64,000 nt of DNA from Flectobacillus sp. BAB-3569 (GTDB lineage: Bacteria; Bacteroidota; Bacteroidia; Cytophagales; Spirosomataceae): assembly GCF_002270355.1 (NCBI RefSeq), contig NZ_NJFZ01000008.1, forward strand, positions 91,766 to 155,765. Reading direction: 5' to 3'. How positions within the stretch are numbered: position 1 is the stretch's first letter; every line of letters starts with the position of its first letter. A program made the position numbers and the translations under genes. Positions 26,254 to 36,600 of the stretch are shown piece after piece. Under the pieces are notes generated by a model. It saw nothing but the letters and a program-made list of their open reading frames with translations. It was not told the origin of the DNA and did not search any database.

Positions 26254-27099
26254 ATGATCCTAAAGCGCTTTTTAGAAATAATAAACCTCTTGAGCTTAGA
26301 TGTAGTAGCTGGAGCCATGATTTGTCATTCGGCTTTTTTGCGACTACCAGAAGGCAAGTTTACCCATGCAACAACCAGTACGTGGTTGTTGGGTATTGCG
26401 GTGTTTATTATATACACCTTAGATAGACAATTGGATAACTTAAAGCCCGAACAAATAGCAACTCCAAGGCATCGTTTTCATAAACAATATGCCAAAGTTT
26501 TGAAGCTATCTGTGGCCCTAGCCATGTTATTGGGCGTTTATCTTTTGGGACATATCACCTACTTAACCTTAATGGTAGGTTTTGGCATTGCTTTTATCAC
26601 GTCTATTTATTTGGTAGTCGTGAGTAAATTGTCCTCAGATAGCATCTTTCAGGCTTACAAAGAACCAGTTACTGCTTTTGTGTATGCGTCGGGTGTGTGT
26701 GGAACGGCTATCGTGCAGCATTCGCGCGTATTTGGTTGGATGGACTGGGCTTTGGCAGGCGTTTTTTTTGTGATAGCTTTTCAAAATTTATTGCTTTTTT
26801 CGGCATTTGAGCAACAGAAATATCCTCAGGTACACTCATTAGGGTCAATGTGGGGAGCACGTGCTTCTCGACAAATTTTATATGGACTTTTTGTAATTAA
26901 TCTCATAGCCATATCTTTAATCCTTTGGCATAGTACGTATTCATATTCGATCGGTTTAGGAGTTGTCGAAATCATCATGAGTACCGTGCTAGTGTTAATA
27001 ACGTATTTTGAATCATTTTTTGTAAAAAATGACCGTTATCGTTGGGTTGGAGATGGCATATTTTTACTTCCTTTATTTCTTTTTATTCTGATTGGATGA
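26254..27099 (+). CDS. Polytopic membrane protein, UbiA-superfamily-like
   Basis: 281 residues from the ATG at 26254 (a TTG two codons earlier is also in frame). About eight hydrophobic segments. The early IIYTLDRQLDNLKPE followed by TPRHRFHKQY sits where UbiA prenyltransferases carry NDxxDxxxD, but the full aspartate motif is absent: here it is YTLDRQLDN, with two Asp. A second-motif equivalent is not clear. It may be a diverged UbiA-fold protein with another role. Its stop overlaps the next start (ATGA), so the two are translationally coupled. Confidence 0.6.
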   Translation: MILKRFLEIINLLSLDVVAGAMICHSAFLRLPEGKFTHATTSTWLLGIAVFIIYTLDRQLDNLKPEQIATPRHRFHKQYAKVLKLSVALAMLLGVYLLGHITYLTLMVGFGIAFITSIYLVVVSKLSSDSIFQAYKEPVTAFVYASGVCGTAIVQHSRVFGWMDWALAGVFFVIAFQNLLLFSAFEQQKYPQVHSLGSMWGARASRQILYGLFVINLIAISLILWHSTYSYSIGLGVVEIIMSTVLVLITYFESFFVKNDRYRWVGDGIFLLPLFLFILIG

Positions 27100-28358
27100 G
27101 CGAGCAACTAACACCACCATCTGCAAAAAAATCGCCTTATGAGGCGTTGAAATATCCACAGTTTGTGGCATATATGTTTGCTAATAGTTTTATTACAATG
27201 GCCTTGTTGATTCAAGAAGTATTGCTTGGATACGAAATGTACAAGGTTACACACGACCCTATGGCGCTGGGGCTCATTGGCTTGGCGGAGGCACTTCCGT
27301 ATATTTCTTTGGCATTATTTGGAGGCCATTTAGCCGACCTTTATAACAAGAAAACCATTTTGATGCTAAGTTTAAGTGTCATCATTCTGAGCTCAGTTAT
27401 TTTGGTTTGGGCTACACATTCAACTACCCAGTTGCCGCAACACAATTTATTGCCCATCATTTACGGCGTAATATTTTTGATAGGCTTAGCCAAAGGGTTT
27501 TATTCGCCAGCCTCTTCGTCTTTAAATCCATTTTTGATTCCGAAAGAAGTGTTTGCGAATGCAACTACATGGGCAAGTTCTTTTTGGCAAGCAGGAGCTA
27601 TTTTAGGACCAGGTTTAGCGGGTTTTATGTATGCTTATTGGGGATTGACAAATTCTCTTTGGTTTGTGGTAGCACTTTTGTGTACTGTAATGCTCTTAAT
27701 TAGCACCATCACAGCACCGCCAATTCCTGAAAAAGTAGAAGAGAAAGTAAATATTTTCCAAAGTCTTAAAGAGGGAATCGCTTTTGTTTTCAAAACAAAA
27801 ATTATCCTTTATTCAATCTCGCTTGATTTGTTTTCGGTACTGTTTGGTGGAGTTATTGCCCTATTGCCTATCTATGCTGAAGACATCCTTAAAGTAGGAG
27901 CCGAGGGCTTGGGTATTTTGCGTGCAGCGCCATCAATAGGAGCAATTTTAACCATGTTTATGATGGTATATTTTCCGCCATTAAAACACGCATGGCGAAA
28001 TTTATTGCTGGCTGTTGGAGGCTTTGGATTGGCCACATTGATTTTTGCGGTTTCAACAAATTTATGGATTTCGGTGATTGCTTTGTTTTTTACGGGCGCC
28101 TTTGACAGCGTAAGTGTAATTGTGCGTCAAACGGTATTGCGATATTGGACTCCAGACGAAATGCGTGGGCGTGTATCGGCGGTGAATGGGATTTTTGTGA
28201 GCTCTTCCAACGAAATCGGCGCTTTTGAGTCAGGTCTATTGGCTAAGTTAATGGGCACAGTGCCATCGGTAATTTTTGGCGGTACTATGACTATGATTAT
28301 TGTATCCATTGTGTGGATTCGTTCAAAAGAATTGTTTAAAATGAAGGTGACAGACTAA
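27096..28358 (+). CDS. MFS transporter
   Basis: The start is set at the ATG at 27096 (MSEQLTPPSAKKSPYEALKYPQF), which overlaps the upstream TGA as ATGA; the longer frame has an implausible N-terminus inside the upstream gene. About 420 residues, roughly 12 hydrophobic segments. The loop 2-3 motif GGHLADLYNKKTILM is the MFS motif A. It resembles the MFS_3/enterobactin-exporter-like group (transmembrane secretion effector), with TPDEMRGRVSAVNGIF as a diagnostic late motif. The substrate is unknown. It is coupled to the UbiA-like gene. Confidence 0.9.
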   Translation: MSEQLTPPSAKKSPYEALKYPQFVAYMFANSFITMALLIQEVLLGYEMYKVTHDPMALGLIGLAEALPYISLALFGGHLADLYNKKTILMLSLSVIILSSVILVWATHSTTQLPQHNLLPIIYGVIFLIGLAKGFYSPASSSLNPFLIPKEVFANATTWASSFWQAGAILGPGLAGFMYAYWGLTNSLWFVVALLCTVMLLISTITAPPIPEKVEEKVNIFQSLKEGIAFVFKTKIILYSISLDLFSVLFGGVIALLPIYAEDILKVGAEGLGILRAAPSIGAILTMFMMVYFPPLKHAWRNLLLAVGGFGLATLIFAVSTNLWISVIALFFTGAFDSVSVIVRQTVLRYWTPDEMRGRVSAVNGIFVSSSNEIGAFESGLLAKLMGTVPSVIFGGTMTMIIVSIVWIRSKELFKMKVTD

Positions 28359-28393
28359 CTATCTGACTTATATCTTCAAAGATTTCTACCATA

Positions 28394-28432
28394 ATCAAAG
28401 CCGTTGTACCACCGAGGTATAACGGCTTTGAT
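28394..28432 (+). terminator. Hairpin after the MFS gene
   Basis: 17-bp arms (28394-28410 and 28416-28432, ATCAAAGCCGTTGTACC) with one G-U-type mismatch and a five-base loop. No T run follows, so the termination role is less certain. Confidence 0.6.
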
Positions 28433-28760
28433 ACTTCAGAGAGTCGTGTGTCCACTTTTTGGCACGCTATTTGTTTTTTGCTTTCATAATTTTCTGTCAT
28501 TCTTCCGAAAGTTTGAAAGGCAGAGTTTCGCCAAAATAGTAGTTTTAGTATTAACCAACTTCTTGTAGATACACCTTTTTGTCTACAGAAATCAAACAAG
28601 GCTAATCGGATTTCATAAAGCATTTTACTCTGTAAATGGAATGTACAGAATGCACTAAATATGAAAATCAAGGAGTTATGTTTCTAAACTTGTTTTAAGA
28701 ACCATTTCTTTATCATTCTATATACTTACTTTGTAAAACGATTTAGCCTAAAATCCTATC
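28433..28760. other. Spacer upstream of the first OmpA-PD40 gene
   Basis: AT-rich, with no repeat array, RNA gene or convincing reading frame. A near-match to a -7 box (TACTTTG, one base short) occurs around 28727-28734. Confidence 0.35.
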
Positions 28761-31022
28761 ATGAACAAATCATTACATATTCTACTGAGTATTGTCTTAC
28801 TCTTTGCTATTTCTGCTAACAGCGCTTGGGGACAAGCTAAGTTTAAGGCAGCCAATAGAGAGTATGAGCAACTTAGTTACATGTCGGCCATTCGCTTGTA
28901 CGAAGACGTGCTGTCTGATTCAAAACTGGACGCCGCTGTTCGTAAAGAAGCCTTGAAAAAATTAGCCTACTGTTATCGTCGTATTCAGGATACCAAAAAT
29001 GCCGAAAAAGCATATAGTGACTTATTAAAAAACTTCCCAGACGTAGAGTCTGAGAATTATCTTTATTATGCACAGGCTTTGGCTTCAAACGGCAAATACC
29101 GTGATTCACAAAAGTATTATTCGATTTATGGAGAAAAACAAACTGCTGATGTTCGTAGTAAAAAGTTTACGGTTTCATACATGGAAATGAGTCGTTTCTA
29201 TAGAGACTCTTCTTCGTATCAAGTCGAATATCTTCCAATCAACTCAAACCAAGCGGATTTTAGCCCGATGTTCTATAAAGGTGGTTTGGTGTTTTGTTCT
29301 GCTCGTGATGAGTCGGGCGCAGTGAAACGTGTTTATGGCTGGAACCAAACGCCATTTTTAGACTTATACTTTGTGCCAGATACCGCACAACTCAAGTCGG
29401 GTATGGTGCAAAAAGCGGCTGCTTTGGGTGGTGTTGTTGCGAGTAGTAGTAATAAAACCTTGAAATCAACAGGCGATGTTAATAAAGTAGAAGAATTTAG
29501 CCGTGTGATTAATACAAAATACCATGAGGGACCTGCAGTATTTTTTCAAGGGGAGCAAAAAGCCATTTTTACTCGTAACAATTTTAATAAAGGTAAAACC
29601 AGAGAATCTAAAGATGGTACCAATAAGCTGAAATTATACATTGCTGATTTGGTAAAAGACAATTGGAGTAATATTAAAGAACTACCATTTAATTCTGATG
29701 AATACTCTTGTGGACACCCAGCTTTGACACCTGATAATACCAAATTGTATTTTGTGTCAGATATGCCTGGTGGTTATGGTGGCACTGATATTTATGTGGT
29801 AGAATACAGCGATGGAAATTGGGGAACCCCCGTAAATATGGGAAAAGAAATCAACTCTGAGGGTAATGAAATGTTCCCATTTGTTGACCCAACTGGAAAT
29901 CTCTATTTTGCTTCTGATGGTCATGAAGGACTAGGTGGACTCGATATGTTTTTTGCAGAAATTAAAGATGGTGTAGCGTACAGAGGCGTAAATAACTTAG
30001 GTGCTCCGTTGAACTCTCCGCAAGATGATTTTGGAATCATAACAGATGCTACTCGTACAAGTGGATTTTTCTCGTCAAACCGTAAGTCTGGTTTAAGTGA
30101 CGATAATATCTATAGCTTCAAACGTGTTTGTCGTCCTCTGACTTTGATTGTCTATGATGCAGCGTCGAAACAACCACTTGAAAACGTTGACGTTCGTATC
30201 ACGGTAAATGCTGAAAGTCGTGAATTGAGAGTGACAGGCGTTGATGGCTCGACCAGTATTTGTATGGAAGCCAATGCTGAGTACGAGTTTAAAGCTATTA
30301 AAGAGGGCTATCTGATGAACTCGGTGGCATATTCTACTAAAAGTAATACTGCTCAGAAAACAACCTTAGAGTTATATCTCGAAAAAGCTCCTTTGGCGGT
30401 GCTGAAAGGTGTCGTAAAATCTGAAGTAAACGACCAACCTATGGCTGGTGTTCAGGTAACTTTAGAAAACGAAAAAGATAAAACGAAGCAAACTGTAACA
30501 ACAGGACCAGATGGTGGCTATGAGTTTCAGGTAAAACCTGGGGACGACCACAAGCTGACTGCTGAAAAAGATAAGTATGCTACTAACACAGAGAAAATTG
30601 GTAAAGTTAAATCGAGTGGAGAAGTAGTTCAGAATATTCAGGGAATGTATGGAGAAGGGGATATTTTCAAGTTGAAAAATATTTATTACGACTATGGAAA
30701 ATTCTTTATTCGCCCAGACGCAGCTCGAGAGCTTGAAAAAACATTATTGCCATTGCTTCGTAAGTATCCTGCAATGACTATCGAGATTCGTTCGCATACA
30801 GATGCTCGCTCAAGTGATAACTTCAATATGCAACTTTCGGCAAACCGTGCCAGAGCCGTTGTTGATTACTTAGCTATGCGAGGCATTGATCCATCTAGGT
30901 TAGTATCAAACGGATATGGCGAAACAGAACTGGTGAATGAATGTGTGGATGGAATAATTTGTGATGAAAAACAACACCAAGAAAACCGCAGAACAGAGTT
31001 TAGAATTATATCTGTAAAATAA
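28761..31022 (+). CDS. Outer-membrane TPR-PD40-OmpA protein (PorE/SprE-associated type)
   Basis: 753 residues with signal peptide (MNKSLHILLSIVLLFAISANSAWG). Order: TPR region 25-130 (YMSAIRLYEDVL); PD40/WD40-like propeller about 150-460 (PALTPDNTKLYFVSDMPGGYGGTD, NLYFASDGHEGLGGLDMF); two carboxypeptidase-regulatory-like beta domains about 465-620; and an OmpA peptidoglycan-binding domain about 635-750 (IYYDYGKFFIRPDAARELEK, RSHTDARSSDNFNMQLSANRA). Such proteins anchor T9SS or gliding complexes to the cell wall and are encoded next to PorP/SprF. It is a paralogue of the gene at 46539 but stands alone, with htpG convergent. Confidence 0.9.
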   Translation: MNKSLHILLSIVLLFAISANSAWGQAKFKAANREYEQLSYMSAIRLYEDVLSDSKLDAAVRKEALKKLAYCYRRIQDTKNAEKAYSDLLKNFPDVESENYLYYAQALASNGKYRDSQKYYSIYGEKQTADVRSKKFTVSYMEMSRFYRDSSSYQVEYLPINSNQADFSPMFYKGGLVFCSARDESGAVKRVYGWNQTPFLDLYFVPDTAQLKSGMVQKAAALGGVVASSSNKTLKSTGDVNKVEEFSRVINTKYHEGPAVFFQGEQKAIFTRNNFNKGKTRESKDGTNKLKLYIADLVKDNWSNIKELPFNSDEYSCGHPALTPDNTKLYFVSDMPGGYGGTDIYVVEYSDGNWGTPVNMGKEINSEGNEMFPFVDPTGNLYFASDGHEGLGGLDMFFAEIKDGVAYRGVNNLGAPLNSPQDDFGIITDATRTSGFFSSNRKSGLSDDNIYSFKRVCRPLTLIVYDAASKQPLENVDVRITVNAESRELRVTGVDGSTSICMEANAEYEFKAIKEGYLMNSVAYSTKSNTAQKTTLELYLEKAPLAVLKGVVKSEVNDQPMAGVQVTLENEKDKTKQTVTTGPDGGYEFQVKPGDDHKLTAEKDKYATNTEKIGKVKSSGEVVQNIQGMYGEGDIFKLKNIYYDYGKFFIRPDAARELEKTLLPLLRKYPAMTIEIRSHTDARSSDNFNMQLSANRARAVVDYLAMRGIDPSRLVSNGYGETELVNECVDGIICDEKQHQENRRTEFRIISVK

Positions 31023-31070
31023 CAATCGTAATAAAGAGAAATTTAGATGTGTTTTTTAGGTTAGAAAAAT

Positions 31071-31100
31071 AAAAGCCCTTCGATTGAAGGGCTTTTATTT
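31071..31100. terminator. Bidirectional terminator
   Basis: AAAAGCCCTTC (31071-31081) pairs exactly with 31086-31096, with a T run on the plus strand. It serves the OmpA gene and possibly htpG. Confidence 0.88.
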
Positions 31101-31154
31101 TTATCAAGGTTATAACTAAAATCAGATGTAAGTGTCAAATTATGAAAATAATAC

Positions 31155-31182
31155 ATTCACAATTCACTCATTCTAAATTCTT
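31155..31182. repeat. Heptamer array at the 3' end of htpG
   Basis: ATTCACA, ATTCACT, CATTCTA, AATTCTT in register, ending eight bases before the htpG stop. Same word class as the dapF array. Confidence 0.4.
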
Positions 31183-31189
31183 CAATTAA

Positions 31190-33010
31190 CTATAATCCTT
31201 GTGCAGTACGTTGGATAAAGGCTGTTAAGTCGGCACCTGTCAACAAGTTTTGAGACAATAAAGCAAGGTCATAAACCTGTTTCGCCAAACGTTTTTGTTC
31301 ACCTTCTTCTTCTGTTTTAAGAATTTTATTAATCAAAGGGTGATTGGCATTTACTGCAATAGTATAATTGTTTGGCATTGCTCCAAACATTCCCATGCCA
31401 CCACCAAGTTTTGACATATCGCTCATACGGCGCATAAATTCATTTTGGGTAACGATAGCAGGAAGTTCGTCTACTGGCATCGCCTCTACTTGAACCGACT
31501 TGTTTTTATCATTGATTACCTCATCAAATACCTTTTTCACAGTCTCTTTTTCTGAGTCTGAAAGTACAGCTTCTAAGGCGATACCTTTATCAATTAATTT
31601 TTCTACCGTATCGGCATCAACACGTTTAAGGTTAGTTTTTACCAATTTGGTTTCAAGCATATTGATAAAATGACTATCCAAAACAGCATCCAATTTCAAA
31701 ACATCATAGCCACGTTTAGTCGCCGATTGGATATAGCCATCTTGTCCTAGTAAGTCAGTCGCGTAAAGGTATACAACGTCATCGTTTTTATCTTTCTGAT
31801 TTTCCTGAGCAAACTCGGCGTATTCATTCAAAGTGTAGTATTTGCCCGAAGTGCTTTGTAGCAAACAGAAGTCTTTCGCTTTGTCGTAGAACTTCTCATC
31901 TGAAATCATTCCGTATTTTACAAAAAGACCAATGTTTTCGAATTTCTCTTCAAAGCCAGCACGGTCATTTTTGAATAAATCATTCAGTTTTTCAGCTACT
32001 TTTCTAGTAATATAGTTATTGATTTTCTTAACATTAGAGTCAGCTTGTAAGAAGCTTCTTGAAACGTTAAGAGGAATATCTGGCGAGTCAATTACCCCAT
32101 GCAACAACATCAAGAACTCAGGAACTACATCTTTTACTTCGTCAGTAATAAATACCTGACGGCTGAAAAGTTGAATTTTTTCTCTTTGTAATTGCAATTC
32201 GTTTTTCACTTTCGGGAAATACAGAATACCTGTCAAATTGAATGGATAATCTACATTCAAGTGAATCCAGAAAAGAGGCTTTTCTGACATAGGATAAAGC
32301 TCTTCATAGAACTTCAGATAATCTTCATCTGTCAAATCAGCAGGTGATTTTGCCCAGATAGGAGTAGGGTTGTTGATGATAGCATCTTCAAATTCGATTT
32401 CAATAGGAAGGAATTTGCAGTATTTATCAAGAATTTGTTTGAGTCTAAAATTCTCAAGGAATTCTAATGAATCATCAGCAACGTACAAAATAATATCAGT
32501 ACCTCTTCTTTCACGAGTAGCCTCCGAAATTTCGAATTCGGTTGAGCCATCACAAGTCCATTTTACAGCTTGTGCACCATCTTGGAAAGATTTTGTAATA
32601 ATGTCTACTCTTTCAGCAACCATAAAGGCAGAGTAAAACCCAAGACCGAAATGACCAATGATTGCTTTTTCGTCTCCTTTATCCTTGTATTTTTCAACAA
32701 ACTCAGTAGCTCCAGAAAAGGCAATTTGGTTGATGTACTTTTTCACCTCATCGGCAGTCATACCAATACCCGAATCGGAGATAGTAATCGTGCGAGCATC
32801 TTTGTCAAAACTTACTTTTACCTTCAATTCACCTAATTCACCAGCGTATTCACCAATGGCCGACAAACGTTTCAATTTTTGAGAAGCATCAACTGCATTA
32901 GATACTAACTCACGTAAGAAGATTTCATGATCTGAGTATAAAAACTTCTTAATAATAGGGAAAATGTTTTCGGTATGAATCGAAATGTTACCTTTTTCTT
33001 GCATGGTCAT
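31190..33010 (-). CDS. htpG: Molecular chaperone HtpG (Hsp90)
   Basis: 606 residues, the bacterial Hsp90 length. The GHKL ATP-binding domain shows ELVSNAVDASQKLK (catalytic Glu and Mg-binding Asn), DSGIGMTADEVKKY and IGHFGLGFYSAFMVAERVDI. The middle domain has KVKNELQLQREKIQLFSRQVFI with the ATPase-supporting arginine, and DIPLNVSRSFLQ. The C-terminal dimer domain ends about residue 600. HtpG is an ATP-driven client-maturation chaperone in the cytoplasm. It is divergent from the giant adhesin gene over 687 bases. Confidence 0.96.
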   Translation of the reverse strand: MTMQEKGNISIHTENIFPIIKKFLYSDHEIFLRELVSNAVDASQKLKRLSAIGEYAGELGELKVKVSFDKDARTITISDSGIGMTADEVKKYINQIAFSGATEFVEKYKDKGDEKAIIGHFGLGFYSAFMVAERVDIITKSFQDGAQAVKWTCDGSTEFEISEATRERRGTDIILYVADDSLEFLENFRLKQILDKYCKFLPIEIEFEDAIINNPTPIWAKSPADLTDEDYLKFYEELYPMSEKPLFWIHLNVDYPFNLTGILYFPKVKNELQLQREKIQLFSRQVFITDEVKDVVPEFLMLLHGVIDSPDIPLNVSRSFLQADSNVKKINNYITRKVAEKLNDLFKNDRAGFEEKFENIGLFVKYGMISDEKFYDKAKDFCLLQSTSGKYYTLNEYAEFAQENQKDKNDDVVYLYATDLLGQDGYIQSATKRGYDVLKLDAVLDSHFINMLETKLVKTNLKRVDADTVEKLIDKGIALEAVLSDSEKETVKKVFDEVINDKNKSVQVEAMPVDELPAIVTQNEFMRRMSDMSKLGGGMGMFGAMPNNYTIAVNANHPLINKILKTEEEGEQKRLAKQVYDLALLSQNLLTGADLTAFIQRTAQGL

Positions 33011-33371
33011 TTTGTCATTAATAATTTATAGAAATACAAACCAAATATTCATAGAATGGTGTCGTAACCGACATAGCGATATTGACAAATACAATTCCAA
33101 AACCGCATAAAATGCCAAATTGTCAGCGCTTACGTATAAAGTCCTGCCACTTAATAAAATAAAGACTGAAAACCTTGACAGACTAATAAATTTTTATTTG
33201 ATTTGTATCATCAAAGCTAATATCGGATAAGATAGGTGCTTCGCTCGCAATTAATAAATTTATATACTTCCTTTCGTTACCTTAATTGGTGTCTTCTCGG
33301 TTAGTGCATTTTCATAAGTGCATTGGTTGTATCTTATTGTATTTCATAAAGTTTTTATTTAAGCAAAATTT
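33011..33371. other. Spacer upstream of htpG and the giant gene
   Basis: AT-rich; no RNA gene or reading frame recognised. A TAGCTTTG on the minus strand at 33212-33219 fits the -7 box for htpG, but no -33 box is spaced correctly. Confidence 0.3.
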
Positions 33372-33387
33372 TGGCATAGTTTTGGCT
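33372..33387 (+). promoter_or_regulatory. Candidate sigma-54 promoter P1 for the giant gene
   Basis: TGGCATAGTTTTGGCT has GG and GC exactly ten bases apart and fits the -24/-12 pattern TGGCAC-N5-TTGCW with few deviations. The second half TTGGC also resembles a -7 box, since TAGTTTTG at 33377 fits TAnnTTTG. The two readings cannot be separated by eye. Confidence 0.35.
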
Positions 33388-33543
33388 TTGCTGCCCCGTT
33401 ACATTTTTTGTAGCTTTTGCAGCAAAATTAAATTGACCTAGTATTGTCAAATTTTTATGACAAAGTCCGTAAATCGAGGATGTGCGCTTGATTTAATATA
33501 GCACAAAAAGGCGGTCAGTTACTCAACTTAAGTGTTAGGTATT

Positions 33544-33559
33544 TGGCACAATTTTGGTA
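33544..33559 (+). promoter_or_regulatory. Weaker sigma-54-like copy P2
   Basis: TGGCACAATTTTGGTA keeps the -24 half perfectly, but the -12 GC is GT. It shares TTTGGCANA and TTTTGG with P1, so the two may be a repeated regulatory site about 172 bp apart. Confidence 0.25.
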
Positions 33560-33697
33560 CATTTTACCGTACAATCTCATCATTTTGAGACGCCTAAAAG
33601 TGACTAAATCATGCGAATCCGAAGTTTGAACAAAACTGGTCGATAGTACAAGATTTTGGTATCCTCCTAAGTAATTAAAACATTAACAAGAAATCGG

Positions 33698-36600
33698 ATG
33701 AAAAAAACATTTACATTCGAGGTTGGCGCTAGCCGTCAAGCGGATCATAGGTTTTCATCGCATTTGCAGCCTAAAGTAGTTAATTCCCTAAATGCTTCTG
33801 ATAGCATACCTGCTGTTATGCCCCTAAGTGAAGATTCACTTCTTGTTGATACACCAAGTAATTACTTGTCGGATAGCCCAAACGAACAAGGTCCTAGTAG
33901 TGAATTTTATCAATTAAACATACAGCAAATGAATCTTTTTACTTACCTGACACGAGCGGCTAATAATCTGTTTCAGCCTCGAGGTGCAAGCAATATGGGT
34001 GCTACTCTATTGTCAAAATCTCGCATGGTGAAATCTGTGTTGGACTTATGCGAAAGTTGGGGTTTGTCTACATTAACCAACCGCCTTACTTCGAATAAGA
34101 AAGAACAATTATCAGCAAGTTCATTGAATGGTTTTTCTACCCTTCGAACTGTATTCGCTTCTTTAATCCTTACAGTACTTACTGCTTGGACGGCTGTGGC
34201 TAGTCCAGACTTGTCTTTAACAGCTTCGGTAAGCAATGGTAATCCTAATCCTGGCGATTTGGTTACCTATATTATTAAGTTAAAGAATAGTACAGGAGAT
34301 AAGGCTACCAATATTTCCGTAAAAGATTCCTTGCCTTCAACGTTGGAGTCGATTGTGTATTCGAGCCCAGCCTCAGGAGTCACCTACGACAATGTCAATA
34401 AAAAATGGGTAATTACTCAGTTGCTAGGCAATACTGAAATAACACTTCAAGTTCAGGCAAGAGTAAAAAGCGGCGACCTCGGAAGAGGAATCGCCTATGC
34501 TAGTTTTGAGGTAGTTGCTCAAACCGAACCAGATACGGATTCAAAACCAAACAATCATAATATTAATGAGGACGATCAAGCGGCTGTATGTTTTTCTGTC
34601 CCAACATATTTTTCGATTGGAAGTGTTTTTGAAGTTTCAGTACCAAAAGGTTTGACGAACGTAGTGTGGACTAGACGTATCGGAACAAATGGTGTTGCAA
34701 CAGCTATTACAGCTACCACGTCAGGTTCGGGTGCTTATGTTCAAAATGGCGTATTATATATAGAAAGTATTACAGATTATACGGAGTTTACTTTTTCTGC
34801 TACCAATTCGACGTGTCCTGTAACAGGTTGTTGCCCAGTGAAGTTTCTTCCTGATCCTTTTGGTTCGATTGGAGATTATGTTTGGAGCGATGTGAATGCC
34901 AATGGTATTCAAGATGCTACAGAAACTGGATTGGCGGGCGTGAAAGTAGATTTATACACAGGCTCAAATACATTTGTAAAAACTGTTACTACAACATCGA
35001 CAGGTTATTATTTATTTGATAACCTGACTTCTGGTTCTTATCAAGTACGTGTAACGCTTCCAGCGAAGAGTCAAATCTCTAAAGCTAATCAAGGAAGCGA
35101 TGACACTAAAGACAGTGATTTTAGTGCATTGGGTCGCAGCCATTTAGTTACGATTAATACTGCATTAGCTGTTACAGATACTTTGAGAAACAATCCTAAT
35201 GTAGATGCGGGTATCGTTCCTTTAGGTTCTATTGGTGATTATGTATTTAATGATAACAATAAAGATGGTATTCAAAACACAGGTGATACACCAGTAGCTG
35301 GTTTGAAAGTCTCTTTATTGGATAAAAATGGCAATGTAATCAGTACTACTACCACTAATGCGAGTGGTAAATATGAATTTATCGTTGCTAGTGGTCAGTA
35401 CTATGTATTATTTGATAAGCCTGCGGGCTCAACCTTTACTTTAACAGGAAAAGGAACATCTTCTACTGACTCTGATGCAGGTACCGATGGTAAAAGTCCA
35501 CTTATTACAATAGATGCCACAAAACCAGTTGGCGATCCTGCACGTGATAATAAAGATATCGACGCAGGTATTATTCCTAGCTGTAATGTAATAACGGGTA
35601 ATCTATTGGCAGGTACAGCAGGTTTGTGCTTACCTACGGGAGGTTCATTAACACTTACAGCGTCTGTTTCGACAGCACCAACAGTTCCATCTGGATATGT
35701 TGTGAGATATTTGTTGAGTAAAGGCACAACAAATACTATTGTTCAGACGGCAACAACTCCAAGTTTCTCTATCAATGCAGCTGATTCATACAAGATTCAT
35801 ACTATAGTCTATAATACTACAGATTTGAACTTGACGACGGCTATTACATTAGGTACTACCAAACTTTCAGATTTGCAAACAACCATTTCTGGAAAATGCC
35901 TAGCACTTGATGCGACTGGAGTAAGCTTCAATGTAACAAGTAACCCAGATATGCCAAATGTAGTTGCTTCTGCTAGCACGCTATGTGTTGGCGATGTGGC
36001 TACTCTGACAGCATCGGGTACAGGTTCTTCTTATAAATGGTATACACTACCTACTGGAGGAACAGCCTTCGCTACTACAGCGAGTGTTCAAGTTACCCCA
36101 ACGGCAAATACCACTTATTATGTAGAGACAATAAATGCGAATGGCTGTACAAGTGCTAGAAAAAGTATTTCTATCGTAGTAAATACCAAACCTACCACTC
36201 CAACAGTATTGGCATCAATTGCAAACCAATGCTCACCAGTTGCTACAACGACAGTGAATTTGGCGTCAGCTATTACGAGTACTCCTTCAACAAGTGGTGG
36301 TGTATTTGAGTGGAGAACAGGTTCGGCTTCAACATCGTCGTTGGTAGCAAATCCAGCGGCAGTGGGAGCAGGTACTTATTACTTGTTTGAAAAATCAACT
36401 ACAGGCTGTTATAGTTCACCTGCGTTAGTAACAGTGAGTATTAACCCTTGTGCATGTCCTAATCCTGCAACGGTTATTCTTGCTGCAATTCCATCTCAGT
36501 GCGTGGGTAGTTTCACACAATTGCAACTATCAGCTACTTTGGGTGGGGGAGCAACAAGCGGAACATGGACCTCAACAGGTACAGGTACATTTGATAATGC

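Noticed and set aside
28336..28671. 111-codon minus-strand frame after the MFS gene
   Set aside because: It overlaps the MFS stop and the hairpin at 28394-28432, and its composition is AT-rich spacer-like.
33011..33697. tRNA or small RNA in the large spacer
   Set aside because: No cloverleaf, TPsiC-like motif or convincing stem was found by eye.
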